A stretch of DNA of 64,000 nt from Halomonas sp. (GTDB taxonomy: Bacteria; Pseudomonadota; Gammaproteobacteria; Pseudomonadales; Halomonadaceae), in the NCBI RefSeq assembly GCF_017983445.1, contig NZ_JAGOBJ010000006.1, forward strand, positions 243,585 through 307,584, written 5' to 3'. Positions 36,726 to 47,429 of this stretch are shown one piece after another (within the stretch, counting starts at the first letter, position 1; each line of letters starts with the position of its first letter). Under the pieces are notes generated by a model. It worked only from the letters and a program-made list of their open reading frames with translations. It was not told the DNA's origin and did not search any database. The position numbers and the translations under genes were made by a program.

Positions 36726-38570
36726 TTAATCGAGTTTTGAAAGGTCGCGCACGGCCCCTTTATCAGCGGAGGTAGCCAGTAAGGCATAAGCCTTGAGCGC
36801 AGGCGTTACCTTACGCGTACGCTGCTCGACTGGCTTCCAGGCATCTTTGCCTTTGGCGTCCATCGCTTCGCGACGAGCGGCCAACTCAGCGTCGGAAAGC
36901 TTGACGTTGATCGTGCGGTTGGGGATGTCGATCACAATGGTATCGCCCTGCTCTACCAAGCCGATCGCGCCACCCGCCGCTGCCTCAGGCGATACATGAC
37001 CGATTGATAGACCGGATGTTCCACCAGAGAAGCGGCCATCGGTCAGCAGCGCGCAAGCTTTACCCAGCCCTTTGGACTTCAGATAAGAGGTCGGATACAG
37101 CATTTCCTGCATGCCGGGGCCGCCTTTAGGGCCTTCGTAGCGAATCACCACGACATCGCCTTCTTTTACCTTGCCATCCAGCACGTTGGCGACTGCCTGA
37201 TCCTGAGATTCCACCACGTGAGCCGTGCCTTCAAACAGCAGGATCGAATCATCGACGCCGGCGGTTTTGACCACACAACCATTCAGCGCGATGTTGCCGT
37301 AAAGCACGGCCAGACCGCCTTCGGTCGAGAACGCGTGCTCCAGATTACGGATACAGCCGGTCGCCCGATCGCCATCCAGGCTTGGCCAGCGCGTACTTTG
37401 CGAGAAAGCCGTCTGGGTGGGTACACCACCGGGGCCCGCTTTGAAGAACTCAACGACTTCCGGACTGGGCGAGCGCATGATATCCCACTCATCGAGCGCT
37501 GCTTTTAAGCTGTCGCCGTAAACCGTGGGTACCGAGGTATCCAGCACGCCCGCGCGATCAAGCTCGCCCAGGATCGACATGATGCCGCCCGCCCGGTGCA
37601 CGTCTTCAATGTGGTACTTCTGCGTGTTGGGCGCCACTTTACACAGCTGCGGCACTTCGCGGGACAGCTGGTCGATATCCGACATGGTGAAATCGACTTC
37701 CGCTTCTTGAGCGGCGGCCAGCAGGTGCAAAATGGTATTGGTGGAACCGCCCATGGCGATATCCAGGGTCATGGCGTTTCTGAACGCAGCTTTTGAGCCA
37801 ATCGCCCGAGGCAGCAGGTGCGCCTCGTTACCTTCGTAGTAACGCTTGGCCAGCTCGACAATCTTGTGGCCCGCATTTTCAAACAGACGACGACGATCAG
37901 AGTGGGTTGCAAGCACGGTGCCGTTACCCGGTAGTGCCAAGCCAAGCGCTTCGGTCAGGCAGTTCATCGAGTTGGCGGTAAACATACCTGAGCAGCTGCC
38001 GCAGGTGGGGCAGGCGCTACGCTCGACTTCCGCGAGCGTTTCATCGTCCACGCTGTCATCGGCGGCCATCACCATGGCGTCTACCAAATCCAGGCCATGA
38101 TCTAAAAGCTTGGTTTTACCCGCTTCCATCGGCCCGCCCGACACAAAGACTACCGGAATATTCAGGCGCATGGCGGCCATCAACATTCCGGGGGTGATCT
38201 TATCGCAGTTGGAGATACAGACCAGCGCATCCGCACAGTGCGCATTACACATGTACTCAACGCTGTCAGCGATGATGTCGCGACTGGGCAGTGAGTACAG
38301 CATGCCGTCGTGGCCCATCGCGATGCCGTCGTCGACGGCGATGGTATTGAATTCCTTGGCTACGCCACCGGCTTTTTCAATTTCACGGGCGACCAGCTGG
38401 CCCATATCTTTAAGATGAACGTGACCGGGGACAAACTGGGTAAAGGAGTTGGCGACCGCGATAATCGGCTTATGAAAATCCTCATCCTTCATACCAGTGG
38501 CGCGCCATAAAGCGCGGGCGCCGGCCATATTGCGGCCAGCGGTGGTCGTACGGGAGCGATACTCAGGCAT
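36726..38570 (-). CDS. ilvD: Dihydroxy-acid dehydratase
   Basis: Iron-sulfur enzyme of valine, leucine and isoleucine synthesis, 614 aa. Conserved cysteine motifs are [13 protein letters not shown] near 118-130 and [17 protein letters not shown] near 193-209. The C-terminal [16 protein letters not shown] is near 517. ATG 38570 ([19 protein letters not shown]) has GAGG 5 nt upstream and is the family start; an in-frame ATG at 38606 is not needed. Confidence 0.97.
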   Translation of the reverse strand: MPEYRSRTTTAGRNMAGARALWRATGMKDEDFHKPIIAVANSFTQFVPGHVHLKDMGQLVAREIEKAGGVAKEFNTIAVDDGIAMGHDGMLYSLPSRDIIADSVEYMCNAHCADALVCISNCDKITPGMLMAAMRLNIPVVFVSGGPMEAGKTKLLDHGLDLVDAMVMAADDSVDDETLAEVERSACPTCGSCSGMFTANSMNCLTEALGLALPGNGTVLATHSDRRRLFENAGHKIVELAKRYYEGNEAHLLPRAIGSKAAFRNAMTLDIAMGGSTNTILHLLAAAQEAEVDFTMSDIDQLSREVPQLCKVAPNTQKYHIEDVHRAGGIMSILGELDRAGVLDTSVPTVYGDSLKAALDEWDIMRSPSPEVVEFFKAGPGGVPTQTAFSQSTRWPSLDGDRATGCIRNLEHAFSTEGGLAVLYGNIALNGCVVKTAGVDDSILLFEGTAHVVESQDQAVANVLDGKVKEGDVVVIRYEGPKGGPGMQEMLYPTSYLKSKGLGKACALLTDGRFSGGTSGLSIGHVSPEAAAGGAIGLVEQGDTIVIDIPNRTINVKLSDAELAARREAMDAKGKDAWKPVEQRTRKVTPALKAYALLATSADKGAVRDLSKLD

Positions 38571-38706
38571 GGTGTCCTCTACATCTTTTTTATGGCCCGC
38601 TGCCAACTCGGCGGTGGGCAGGTGAATCCAGCGCTCTAGATTGTGGCATGAGCGCCCTCATCAGACCAGATGTAGAGAAAGCACAATGTCTATATGTAAG
38701 GTTCCT

Positions 38707-40872
38707 TTAAAATGCCTCCCACTCATCATGTTGAGGCTGGGCAACCAGTTTCTTTCGAGGCTTACTTATGGCCGGTGCTACATGCTGGATCGTTTTTTGC
38801 TCGGCCTGATGCGTATGCTGGAGCTTTTCACGGGCGGTGACGACGCTTTCTTCCTGCACGCCTTTTAAGCGAAACGCATCAACCACATTGGCAAGCTCAA
38901 ACGCTTCCAGGGTCAAATTATCGGCCGATGCCGCAATGGACTGAACCTTGGAGGCATTCTGCTGTGTCACATTATCCATTTCAGCCACCGCGGCGTTAAT
39001 CTGCCCGATACCGCTACTCTGTTCGTTGGACGCCGTGCTAATGGATTCCATCAATTCGCTGACCTGGCTTACCTGCCGCATGACATTTTCAATAGCGCGC
39101 TCGGCCTGTTCGACCGCGCTGCGGCCGCCGCTGACTTCTTGTGTAGTACTGTCGATCATCTTGCGAATTTCCTGGGCGGCGTCGGCACTCCGCCCAGCCA
39201 GGTTGCGCACTTCACTGGCAACCACAGCAAACCCACGCCCATGCTCCCCTGCCCGAGCCGCTTCGACAGAAGCGTTAAGCGCCAAGATATTGGTCTGAAA
39301 AGCGATCCCATCAATCACGCTGATCATTTCATTCATCTTGTCTGCACTTTGCGCGATGCGCTGCATACGCTCGACCAGTGCTTCCATTTGCTTGCCGGTG
39401 TCGCGAGTGCTGGCTGCATTTTGCACGGCGAGTCCCGTCGCCTGGCGGGCGTTTTCGGTATTCTGCTGCACGGTTGAGGTCATTTCCTCCATGCTGGCCG
39501 CAGTTTGCTGAAGCGATGACGCCTGCTGCTCGGTACGTGATGCCAGTTCTTCATTTTCTGCGGCGATTTCTCGAATCGCGGGAGTGACTACCGAGACCCG
39601 ACTATCCAGGTCGTTGACGATGCTCGCCAGGCTAAAGCGCATGGTATCCAGCGAATAAAGCAGATCCCCAAGCTCGTCATTACTCGTTTGACGCTCACTG
39701 GCCGCCAGGTTGCCAGCCGCAATCTGAAAGGTCAGATGGCGAGCGCCGGCCAGACCGCTCAATACATTGCGCAGAATGAACACACTCAGCCCGACCAACA
39801 CCAGAAGACCTATCCCGATCAGTACCAGCTGGGCAATCAGCATCTGATGACGGGCGCGCTGTGCATCGGCCACCAGCACTTGAGCTTGCGCACGCTCATC
39901 CGCGACCAGTTCGCTATTCATCCCCCGAAGCGCTTCGGTATGCGGCTGTATGGTGTCATTCAGAGCCTCAAAGGCGGCAAACCCATTGCCGGTCTGAATG
40001 GCCTCAAGCGCTGTATTCACACTTGCTATCCACTCATTCAAGGTAGTGTCGAAAGTCATGACCAAGTCACTACTGACCTCCCCCACTACCTTGAATGTTT
40101 GCCACAATTCTCTCAGCGTGGCGATATGCTGGTCTATTTCAACATTCAGCTCTTCAATATTTGCACGGCGAGGGTTGCGCACCGCTGGCTCTAGCGCTTC
40201 AAGGCTCTGCCCCAGGTGGCGCTCAATACGCTGCAGGTTGGCAATGGACTCAAGGCCCGAATGGTTAAGGGTGTCCAGGCGCTTACCCGACTCCATCAGC
40301 CCATAGATACCCAAGCCGCCAGCCAGACAAAGTAGCGTCAGGGCCATGACGACCATGGTGATCAGCTTGGCTTTCAGACTGGTAATATTAAACCGTGACA
40401 AGAGCCCGGCCAGCCCCTTGCGACGTAGGGCGCCCTGAACCAGCTTGTAGTGCCGGGCACTGCCTTTTTCGCACAGTTCAGCATAAACAGATGCCGCTTG
40501 AGCCGCGGCTTCGGGCGAAACCTTGCGACGCACCGAGGTATACCCCACCACTCGGTCACCATCTTTAAGAGGCGCTACCGTTGCGCTGACCCAGTAGTAA
40601 TCGCCATTTTTACGCCGGTTTTTGACAATACCCTGCCAGGTTGCGCCTGACTGTATGGTCTTCCAGAAGTCCGCATAGGCGGCTTCAGGCATGTCTGGGT
40701 GGCGAAGCAGATTGTGCGGCGCGCCGATAAGCTCGTCGCGTGTATAACCACTGACGTCTACAAACGTGGCGTTAGCAAACGTTACCCGCCCTTTCAAATC
40801 AGAGCGTGAAATCAATACCGACTCTTCGTTCAAGACGTATTCGCGCTGAGTAACAGGTTGGTTATTACGCAT
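38707..40872 (-). CDS. Aer-like PAS-domain chemoreceptor
   Basis: Methyl-accepting chemotaxis protein of the Aer type, 721 aa. The N-terminal PAS domain (about 10-115: [37 protein letters not shown]) is the redox/energy-sensing form. It is followed by membrane segments near 170-195 and 345-370, HAMP-like linker, and a cytoplasmic signalling hairpin with tip [18 protein letters not shown] near 525. It ends HDEWEAF, an xWxxF pentapeptide like the CheR/CheB tether. It is not beside other che genes here. PAS cofactor (FAD) is inferred from family. Confidence 0.92.
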   Translation of the reverse strand: MRNNQPVTQREYVLNEESVLISRSDLKGRVTFANATFVDVSGYTRDELIGAPHNLLRHPDMPEAAYADFWKTIQSGATWQGIVKNRRKNGDYYWVSATVAPLKDGDRVVGYTSVRRKVSPEAAAQAASVYAELCEKGSARHYKLVQGALRRKGLAGLLSRFNITSLKAKLITMVVMALTLLCLAGGLGIYGLMESGKRLDTLNHSGLESIANLQRIERHLGQSLEALEPAVRNPRRANIEELNVEIDQHIATLRELWQTFKVVGEVSSDLVMTFDTTLNEWIASVNTALEAIQTGNGFAAFEALNDTIQPHTEALRGMNSELVADERAQAQVLVADAQRARHQMLIAQLVLIGIGLLVLVGLSVFILRNVLSGLAGARHLTFQIAAGNLAASERQTSNDELGDLLYSLDTMRFSLASIVNDLDSRVSVVTPAIREIAAENEELASRTEQQASSLQQTAASMEEMTSTVQQNTENARQATGLAVQNAASTRDTGKQMEALVERMQRIAQSADKMNEMISVIDGIAFQTNILALNASVEAARAGEHGRGFAVVASEVRNLAGRSADAAQEIRKMIDSTTQEVSGGRSAVEQAERAIENVMRQVSQVSELMESISTASNEQSSGIGQINAAVAEMDNVTQQNASKVQSIAASADNLTLEAFELANVVDAFRLKGVQEESVVTAREKLQHTHQAEQKTIQHVAPAISKPRKKLVAQPQHDEWEAF

Positions 40873-40953
40873 CAGAGTCCCCAGAAAGTTTAATTCTTTT
40901 TAATTAGCGTTATTGTTACTGTCTAGCATGAAAGTGAAGGGAGGAATAGACAT

Positions 40954-40984
40954 AAAAAAGCGCCGTACTTTAGTACGGCGCTTA
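40954..40984 (-). terminator. Rho-independent terminator of lon
   Basis: AAGCGCCGTACT-ttA-GTACGGCGCTT forms a long perfect stem. On the minus strand it is followed by TTTTTTA, 79 bp past the lon stop. It separates lon from the Aer-like gene. Confidence 0.92.
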
Positions 40985-41062
40985 TAATCGATTGTTAAAA
41001 CTGGTTTTATATTAGCACGCTAGCTAATAACGTTATTGATGCACTCGTTAAAGCGCTATTCC

Positions 41063-43522
41063 CTAACTTTTAAAAACCACATTGGCGACGTCCTTATAGC
41101 GATTCGCAAAGTGCACGGTCATGCCTACTTTAAGATAATCCGGCAGCTCTTCATAATCCCGCCGGTTGGCCTCGGGCAGAATCAACTCAAAGATATCGCT
41201 GCGCCGGGCGGCAATGACTTTCTCACGAATGCCACCGACCGGCAGTACCTGACCCGTTAGCGTAAGCTCACCCGTCATCGCCAGCGGCCGGTTGATAGCC
41301 TCATGCTTGGCAAGTGAAAGCAGCGCGGTAGTCATGGTTACTCCAGCGGACGGCCCGTCCTTCGGCGTGGCACCTTCCGGTACATGAAGGTGAACAAAGG
41401 CTGAATCGAAGAAATCAGCATCTGCCCCATACTCCTGCAGATGCCCCAGCGTGTAGCTGTAGGCAATATTGGCGGACTCTTTCATGACATCGCCAAGTTT
41501 GCCCGTCAGCTTGAATCCGCGATCCAGCGAGTGGATCTTACCAGCTTCAATAGGTAGCGTTGCGCCGCCCATTGATGTCCAGGCAAGCCCGGTCACCACG
41601 CCTTCGCCCTTGAGCACTTTCTCCTTACGGAACAGAGGTGCTCCCAGGAATTCTTCCAGGTTATTGACCGACACCTTGACGGTTTCACGCTCCTCTTCGA
41701 GTAGCTTGACGGCCGCTTTACGCACAATACGGTGAAGCTGTTTCTCAAGCTGTCGAACACCCGCTTCACGAGCGTACCCTTCGATGACCTGTTTTAGCGC
41801 CGCCTCAGTTAAATTGATGCGCTTTTTTGGCATATTGTTGCGTTTAAGCAGCTTCGGCCACAGGTGATTCTTGGCAATCGCGAGCTTTTCCTCGGCGATG
41901 TAGCCTGATAGGCGGATCTGCTCCATACGATCAAGTAACGGGCCAGGAATCGAATCCAGCGTATTGGCCGTACAAATGAACAGCACCTTGGACAGGTCCA
42001 TCCGGACATCTAGGTAGTGATCCAGGAAGTCGACATTCTGCTCTGGATCCAGCACCTCAAGCAGTGCCGAAGCAGGGTCGCCCTGGAATGACTGCCCCAG
42101 TTTGTCGATTTCATCCAGCATGATGACGGGGTTTTCGACTTCGACTTCTTTAAACGCCTGGACAAGCTTGCCGGGCATTGCCCCCACGTATGTACGCCGA
42201 TGGCCCTTGATCTCCGCTTCATCGCGCATCCCGCCGACCGAAAAGCGATAGAACTCACGACCCAGGGCTTCCGCAATGGAGCGGCCAATAGACGTTTTAC
42301 CCACGCCTGGAGGGCCGATCAGCAGAACAATCGAGCCGCCTACATCGCCTTTAAACGTGCCTTCCGCGAGGAATTCTACAATACGTTCTTTAACGTCCAG
42401 CAGGCCGTCATGGTCACGGTTTAACACCTCTCGGGCATGACCTAAATCAAGCTTATCCTGACTCGTCACGCCCCACGGCAAAGAGGTTAGCCAGTCTAGG
42501 TAGTTACGCGTAGTGCCGTATTCAGGAGAGCCGGTTTCAAGCACACTCAGCTTATTGAGCTCATCATCGATACGGCTTTGGACACGCTCAGGGACGACTA
42601 ATGAATCCAGGCGGTTTCTAAAGGTATCGACATCGTTTTCACGGTCATCCTTGGAAATCCCCAGCTCGCGCTGAATGACTTTCAACTGCTCGCGCAGGAA
42701 GAATTCGCGCTGACGATCCTGCATCTGCGCATTGACCTGCTCGCTTATCTCACTTTGCAGCTGAGCAACCTCAATTTCCTTACGTAGAAGCGGCAACACC
42801 TTGTGCATGCGCTCGGCTACCGGAAGCGTTGCCAGCACGTCCTGAAGCTCTGGCCCTTTAGCCGAGGTAATCGCCGCGGCAAAATCGGTCAAGGGGCCTG
42901 GCTGGTGAGGACTAAAGCGGTTCAGGTAGTGCTTTAGCTCTTCGCCATAAAGCGGGTTGATCGGCAATAACTCTTTGATGCCATTGATGATCGCCATAGC
43001 ATAAGCACGGGTTTCTTCATTTTCGGCATCAACGGGTTCTTTGGGGTAGGTAACCTCAACCAGATAAGGCGGCTCTTTGGAAAGCCAGCGCTTGATTTGA
43101 AAGCGCTGCACGCCCTGGGCAATAAACTGGATTTGCTGGTCTTCGCCCTTGAGTTTATGCACTCTAACGGCGGTACCAATGTCTGGAAAATCATCTTGGT
43201 CTAGCGACTCAACGTCACCCTCGCCCACAAAGGCAACGCCCAAGGTCTTGTGTGGCGTATTGCCAACGCGGCGCATGGTTTCTTCCCAGCGCTCACGATT
43301 GATGACCAGCGGCTGTACTTGAGCCGGGAAAAAAGGTCGGTTGTGAATGGGGAGTAAGTAGATGCGCTCTGGGAGCATTTCACTGGCGGGAACAAGCGAA
43401 TTTATTTTTTCACCATCTGATCGGTGCTCTCCTTCGCTTGCATCGTCAGACTGATGAGACGGCTGTTCATCTTCCGCCAGCCAATCGAGATTATCGTGAT
43501 CGCGGTTATTATCGTCGCTCAT
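41063..43522 (-). CDS. lon: ATP-dependent protease Lon
   Basis: Cytoplasmic AAA+ serine protease, 819 aa. The N-terminal LON substrate domain (about 45-240: LLPIHNRPFFPAQVQPL) precedes the ATPase with Walker A GPPGVGKTSIG near 405 and Walker B VIMLDEIDKLG near 470. The protease domain has catalytic Ser in KDGPSAGVTMT near 725 and Lys in GGIREKVIAA near 765. A 45-residue acidic N-terminal extension (MSDDNNRDHDNLDWLAE...) is longer than in E. coli Lon and may reflect halophile surface chemistry. The start has TTGGAGGG. A sigma32-like promoter lies upstream. Confidence 0.97.
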   Translation of the reverse strand: MSDDNNRDHDNLDWLAEDEQPSHQSDDASEGEHRSDGEKINSLVPASEMLPERIYLLPIHNRPFFPAQVQPLVINRERWEETMRRVGNTPHKTLGVAFVGEGDVESLDQDDFPDIGTAVRVHKLKGEDQQIQFIAQGVQRFQIKRWLSKEPPYLVEVTYPKEPVDAENEETRAYAMAIINGIKELLPINPLYGEELKHYLNRFSPHQPGPLTDFAAAITSAKGPELQDVLATLPVAERMHKVLPLLRKEIEVAQLQSEISEQVNAQMQDRQREFFLREQLKVIQRELGISKDDRENDVDTFRNRLDSLVVPERVQSRIDDELNKLSVLETGSPEYGTTRNYLDWLTSLPWGVTSQDKLDLGHAREVLNRDHDGLLDVKERIVEFLAEGTFKGDVGGSIVLLIGPPGVGKTSIGRSIAEALGREFYRFSVGGMRDEAEIKGHRRTYVGAMPGKLVQAFKEVEVENPVIMLDEIDKLGQSFQGDPASALLEVLDPEQNVDFLDHYLDVRMDLSKVLFICTANTLDSIPGPLLDRMEQIRLSGYIAEEKLAIAKNHLWPKLLKRNNMPKKRINLTEAALKQVIEGYAREAGVRQLEKQLHRIVRKAAVKLLEEERETVKVSVNNLEEFLGAPLFRKEKVLKGEGVVTGLAWTSMGGATLPIEAGKIHSLDRGFKLTGKLGDVMKESANIAYSYTLGHLQEYGADADFFDSAFVHLHVPEGATPKDGPSAGVTMTTALLSLAKHEAINRPLAMTGELTLTGQVLPVGGIREKVIAARRSDIFELILPEANRRDYEELPDYLKVGMTVHFANRYKDVANVVFKS

Positions 43523-43576
43523 GCACCCTCCAATAAACAGTGACTGACGGCTATACCGTCCAGCATTGCCTATGGA

Positions 43577-43602
43577 ATGCGGGCAAAGAGTTGAAACTTC
43601 AA
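43577..43602 (-). promoter_or_regulatory. Sigma32-like (heat-shock) promoter of lon
   Basis: On the minus strand TTGAAG (43602-43597) and CCCGCAT (43583-43577) stand 13 nt apart, near the sigma32 pattern TTGAAA / CCCCAT. The distance to the lon start (about 55 bp) is suitable. The -35 box is also part of an inverted repeat GTTGAA-N2-TTCAAC. Assigned by eye. Confidence 0.5.
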
Positions 43603-43615
43603 CCCTTATAAGCGC

Positions 43616-44872
43616 CTATTGCGGCCACAATTCAGGCATGGGCCGACCATTAACACGCCATTTGCCACGTATAACGTCAAACTGTAAATCACGGGTGCCT
43701 AACGGCAAACCTAACCATAACGCGGCGACAGTAGGCGCCTCATGCCAGATAAAATCGCCATCCAGGCGTTCAAACCAGCGCTCACGCTCATCAGATTTAT
43801 CAAGCGAGGTAACGCTTAACTGATCCAGCTTTCGTGCATCGAAAAACAGCGCACCGTCGGCATCGACACGAATGCCCAACAAAGGGCTATCCAATGCTAC
43901 CGTGGATACATCCAGGCGTGGAGAGTCGCTCAGTATCTGCAGGAGATCAGGTTCAAGGCGGGAAATCAGCCCTTCGGCCATGGGCAGGCTGGTATCGCCC
44001 CATGCGGCTTCCTGGCGCAAGCGTCGGATCGTGTGGCGTATAGCATCGGCGTTCAGGCGCGAAAGCTCCATTTCAATACGCCCGTTAAGCAGCGGCGTAT
44101 CCGGTGCCTCCGAAGGCACCATCATATCGCCCATCACCAGCTCCCCCTTCAGGCGCAGCTCGCTTTCATCCAGCACCATATAACTTTGCAGGCTTAATGG
44201 CGCCAGCTGTATGGCATAGGCAGGATAACGTAGCGCTACCGAGTCCACCTGCAGATGGTCACGCTGGGTAAAATGATAGGCATCGTCAATGTAGGTGTAA
44301 CGGCTTTCAAGCAGCGTCGGGCCCAAGGTCAATTGCGCCACACCATCGACTAATGAAAGCTGGTCAAAGCGAACGCGTAAACGCCAGTCACCAAATACGC
44401 CTTCAAGACGCAAACGCGCACCGCGAACTTCAAGCTCACGCCCACTTTGCTGGATAATAAACGGTGCCAAGGCGAGCTGCAGTTCACTACGGCCACTTAA
44501 CGTGTGATAGCGCCCTTTCCAACGTGGGGCGGACGCCGCGGTAACTTCGCCCACCGCACGCTGCAAGGCCGTATCGAGACGCGGCGAAAGCGTGCCTTCG
44601 ACATCAGTACTTAAAATGCCATGGCGGGCGCGGTAAGTGAGTTCTAATCGCCAGGGGCGTCCCAGTAGAGGTGAAAGCAATAAGCGCCCTTGGGAACTTA
44701 ACCAGCCACGATTGCTCTCAGTACGCGTTACCCGCCACTCCCCTCGTGCTTCCAGATCCTCCAGTGCCTGGCGAAGACTGCGCTCAAATAACACGCTGGA
44801 CAGCAATTGCCCCGCCATCCATACAATGGCGACCGCTGCCAAGATAGGGACGATTAAACGTTCCTTGCGCAT
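43616..44872 (-). CDS. DUF945 (YdgA-like) family protein
   Basis: Protein of 418 aa with one N-terminal membrane anchor (RLIVPILAAVAIVWMAGQLL, 5-24), then a periplasmic body of beta-strand-rich repeats with paired Glu/Arg patterns. The layout matches the DUF945/YdgA family, whose function is not established. ATG 44872 has AAGGAG upstream. It is monocistronic between lon and pgpA; its stop is 93 bp from the lon start. Confidence 0.75.
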   Translation of the reverse strand: MRKERLIVPILAAVAIVWMAGQLLSSVLFERSLRQALEDLEARGEWRVTRTESNRGWLSSQGRLLLSPLLGRPWRLELTYRARHGILSTDVEGTLSPRLDTALQRAVGEVTAASAPRWKGRYHTLSGRSELQLALAPFIIQQSGRELEVRGARLRLEGVFGDWRLRVRFDQLSLVDGVAQLTLGPTLLESRYTYIDDAYHFTQRDHLQVDSVALRYPAYAIQLAPLSLQSYMVLDESELRLKGELVMGDMMVPSEAPDTPLLNGRIEMELSRLNADAIRHTIRRLRQEAAWGDTSLPMAEGLISRLEPDLLQILSDSPRLDVSTVALDSPLLGIRVDADGALFFDARKLDQLSVTSLDKSDERERWFERLDGDFIWHEAPTVAALWLGLPLGTRDLQFDVIRGKWRVNGRPMPELWPQ

Positions 44873-44952
44873 GCCATCTCCTTGAGCCGCACCAGTAGGG
44901 AGTAATTTTTCGCCAGTGTCACCTGCCGCTGCGTTTTAGTGCAACCAATACA

Positions 44953-45426
44953 TTAGTGTAGCCAATACCATAGATGCATTGTGCTCCAGGCATAGATCCC
45001 TGCCATGACATCATCAATCATGATGCCGAAACCACCGGCAACGCGCCGGTCTGCCCAACGAATCGGCCAGGGTTTAAAAACATCGAAGATACGGAACACA
45101 ATAAAACCCCATAGAGCGGCTTCCCAGGAGAAAGGAACGGCGGCCATGGTGATCCAGTACCCAACGAACTCATCCCAAACAATGCCGGAGTGGTCGTGTA
45201 CGCCTAAATCATGCGATGTTTTATCACACAGCCAAACGCCGACGATAAAGGCGACAAGCACAATGCCTAAATACCACCCGAGGGGTAGATCAGCCATTAT
45301 CCAATAGAAAGGAATGGCGGCGAGCGTGCCGAAGGTACCTGGCGCCCAGGGCACCGTACCACTGCCTAGGCCAAACGCGAAAAAATGCGTTGGACGACGC
45401 CACACACTTGATGGTGCACGGTTCAT
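44953..45426 (-). CDS. pgpA: Phosphatidylglycerophosphatase A
   Basis: Inner-membrane phosphatase of phosphatidylglycerol synthesis, 157 aa. GLGSGTVPWAPGTFGTLAAIP near 19-39 and IVWDEFVGYWI near 82 are family signatures; FRIFDVFKPWPIRWADRR then GGFGIMIDDVMAGIYA carry the acidic active-site residues. It overlaps thiL by four bases (ATGA) and ends the riboflavin/thiamine operon. Confidence 0.95.
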   Translation of the reverse strand: MNRAPSSVWRRPTHFFAFGLGSGTVPWAPGTFGTLAAIPFYWIMADLPLGWYLGIVLVAFIVGVWLCDKTSHDLGVHDHSGIVWDEFVGYWITMAAVPFSWEAALWGFIVFRIFDVFKPWPIRWADRRVAGGFGIMIDDVMAGIYAWSTMHLWYWLH

Positions 45427-46400
45427 GGCGTTCTCTCTTTAAAGTGCTGCCAACCAGCGTTGCGATACGGTGCGATTCCTTCAACACCCAGCGTTTCACT
45501 GCATTGGCCAATCACCGTCAGTGCTAAACCCAGCTTACGAAGATCACGCTGTGCGTTAAGCACGTTTTCTGGTGCCAGAGTGACCAGCAGTTCATAATCG
45601 TCCCCGCCTGAAAGTGCTGCATTACGCGCGCCCTCAAGACCAAGCGTTTCCACGAGAGACTCGACCAATGGAAGCGACTCGACATCAACGATAGCGCCCA
45701 CCTTGGATGCTGCCCGCAAATGACCAAGATCGGCCAGCAGCCCATCCGAGATGTCCATTGCTGCGGTTGCTATACCACGAAGCGCCACCCCTGCTGCCAA
45801 GCGAGGCTCAGGCAGCAAATAACGGCGCAGCAAGGGATGCTCGATATCACGCTCGCCACGCTGCCAGAGTGCTAATCCGCCAGCGCCACCGCCCAAAGCA
45901 CCGGTCACGGCAATCATATCGCCAGGCCTTGCACCGGCACGGGTTAAAGCACGTCCCGTGGCCACCTCCCCCATGACGGTTACCCCGATGCTCAGAGCGC
46001 CCGACGTGACATCGCCACCGGCCAGCGTGGTTGTGTGTTGCTGACACAGCGAATGAAAGCCATCGGCAAAACCTTTTATCCACGCGTGGATCGCGGCATC
46101 ATCAGAAAACGTCTGCTGATCCAGCGTGAGCGCCATAAAACACCAGCGCGGGCCTGCGCCCATGGCCGCCAAGTCGCTTAACGCCACGGCAAGCGCACGA
46201 TGCCCTACCGCAAAGGCGGGGGCATCATGGGGAAAGTGAACATCTACCACGGACGTATCAACGCTAACCGCGAGCTGATGATTCGCTTGAGGCACTAACA
46301 GGGCAGCATCATCGCCACCACCCAGTGCGACACCATCATTTGCATGAAGCTTTTGCGACGGCATCAGATAACGACGAATCAAATCAAATTCGGCAAGCAC
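45423..46400 (-). CDS. thiL: Thiamine-monophosphate kinase
   Basis: Makes thiamine pyrophosphate from thiamine monophosphate and ATP; 325 aa, PurM/AIR-synthase fold. GGGDDAALL near 27, VDTSVVDVHFP near 48 and AVALSDLAAMGAGP near 70 are the N-terminal ATP/Mg motifs; AMDISDGLLADLGHL is near 212; SGGDDYELLVT near 264. It starts at ATG 46400 and is 36 bp after nusB. Confidence 0.95.
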   Translation of the reverse strand: MLAEFDLIRRYLMPSQKLHANDGVALGGGDDAALLVPQANHQLAVSVDTSVVDVHFPHDAPAFAVGHRALAVALSDLAAMGAGPRWCFMALTLDQQTFSDDAAIHAWIKGFADGFHSLCQQHTTTLAGGDVTSGALSIGVTVMGEVATGRALTRAGARPGDMIAVTGALGGGAGGLALWQRGERDIEHPLLRRYLLPEPRLAAGVALRGIATAAMDISDGLLADLGHLRAASKVGAIVDVESLPLVESLVETLGLEGARNAALSGGDDYELLVTLAPENVLNAQRDLRKLGLALTVIGQCSETLGVEGIAPYRNAGWQHFKERTP

Positions 46401-46436
46401 AAAGGCCCCTTAAACGTTTCACCAGACAGCCCGCCG

Positions 46437-46940
46437 TTATAAACGGCGAGCGCTGACTTCGGCACTTCTCAAGCGACTAGCCAGCTTGTCGAGAATGCCG
46501 TTCACGTATTTATGGCCGTCGGTTGCGCCAAACGACTTGGCCAACTCAACCCCTTCATTGATAACTACCCGGTACGGCACTTCCATACGGCGGGAAAGCT
46601 CGTAGGCTCCCAGACGCAAAATGGCAAGCTCTACCGCGTCCAGATCTTCCAGACGGCGATCCAGCAAGGGCGATATTTCGCGGTCAAGCTCGGTTTTAAA
46701 ACGCGCAGTATTGTGCAGAAGTTCGTGGAAAAGCGCCTTGTCAGCAATTTCCATTACCTTGACCCAATTCTCATGGTCTTCAAGGTCATCATCGGCTACC
46801 TGGCTACGAAACTCGGCCTCTACAGCAGTGATGGATTTACCGGTCATCTGCCACTGGTACAAGCCCTGAACGGTCAATTCACGGGCAGCATGACGGCTCT
46901 GCTGTGCGGCAGAGGGCTTACGCTCACGGCGCTCGCTCAT
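46437..46940 (-). CDS. nusB: Transcription antitermination factor NusB
   Basis: RNA-binding protein of the rRNA antitermination complex with NusE, 167 aa. The N terminus has a short charged extension ([14 protein letters not shown]). [16 protein letters not shown] is near 16-31, [16 protein letters not shown] near 100, and [15 protein letters not shown] then [11 protein letters not shown] near 123-150. Overlaps ribH by four bases (ATGA). Confidence 0.95.
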   Translation of the reverse strand: MSERRERKPSAAQQSRHAARELTVQGLYQWQMTGKSITAVEAEFRSQVADDDLEDHENWVKVMEIADKALFHELLHNTARFKTELDREISPLLDRRLEDLDAVELAILRLGAYELSRRMEVPYRVVINEGVELAKSFGATDGHKYVNGILDKLASRLRSAEVSARRL

Positions 46941-47425
46941 TGTGAATCTCCTAGCGGTATCGCGCGCAGCAGTGAGACCATTTCCATCGCCGCCATGGCG
47001 GCCTCCGTTCCCTTGTTGCCCGCTTTGGTACCCGCTCGCTCGATCGCCTGCTCGATGGACTCGACGGTCAATACGCCGTTCGCGATCGGTGTATCGAACT
47101 CAAGCTGTAAGTGGTTAATCGCGGTATTACAGCCGCCCGCTACGTATTCAAAGTGCGGCGTACCGCCACGAATAACCGCGCCAAGCGCGATAACTGCGTC
47201 AGGCTTCATCACTTTAAGAACACGCTTTACCGCCAGCGGCAGTTCCCAGGCGCCCGGGACGTGCACAATATGAATATTTTCGGCATCTACGCCGTGACGC
47301 GTCAGACTATCAATAGCGCCTTCTACAAGACTATCGACCACATGATGGTTGAACCTGCCAACCACGATAACGTAGCGGCCATCGACGTCGACAAACGTAC
47401 CTTCTACTTGAGAGAGGGATTGCAT
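46937..47425 (-). CDS. ribH: 6,7-dimethyl-8-ribityllumazine synthase
   Basis: Penultimate enzyme of riboflavin synthesis, 162 aa, forming multimeric shells. [14 protein letters not shown] near 24, [11 protein letters not shown] near 55 and the catalytic His in [18 protein letters not shown] near 80-97 are conserved. ATG 47425 follows AGGA by 8 nt and begins four bases after the ribBA stop; longer in-frame starts (to 47467) would run into ribBA. Confidence 0.95.
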   Translation of the reverse strand: MQSLSQVEGTFVDVDGRYVIVVGRFNHHVVDSLVEGAIDSLTRHGVDAENIHIVHVPGAWELPLAVKRVLKVMKPDAVIALGAVIRGGTPHFEYVAGGCNTAINHLQLEFDTPIANGVLTVESIEQAIERAGTKAGNKGTEAAMAAMEMVSLLRAIPLGDSQ

Positions 47426-47429
47426 CAAT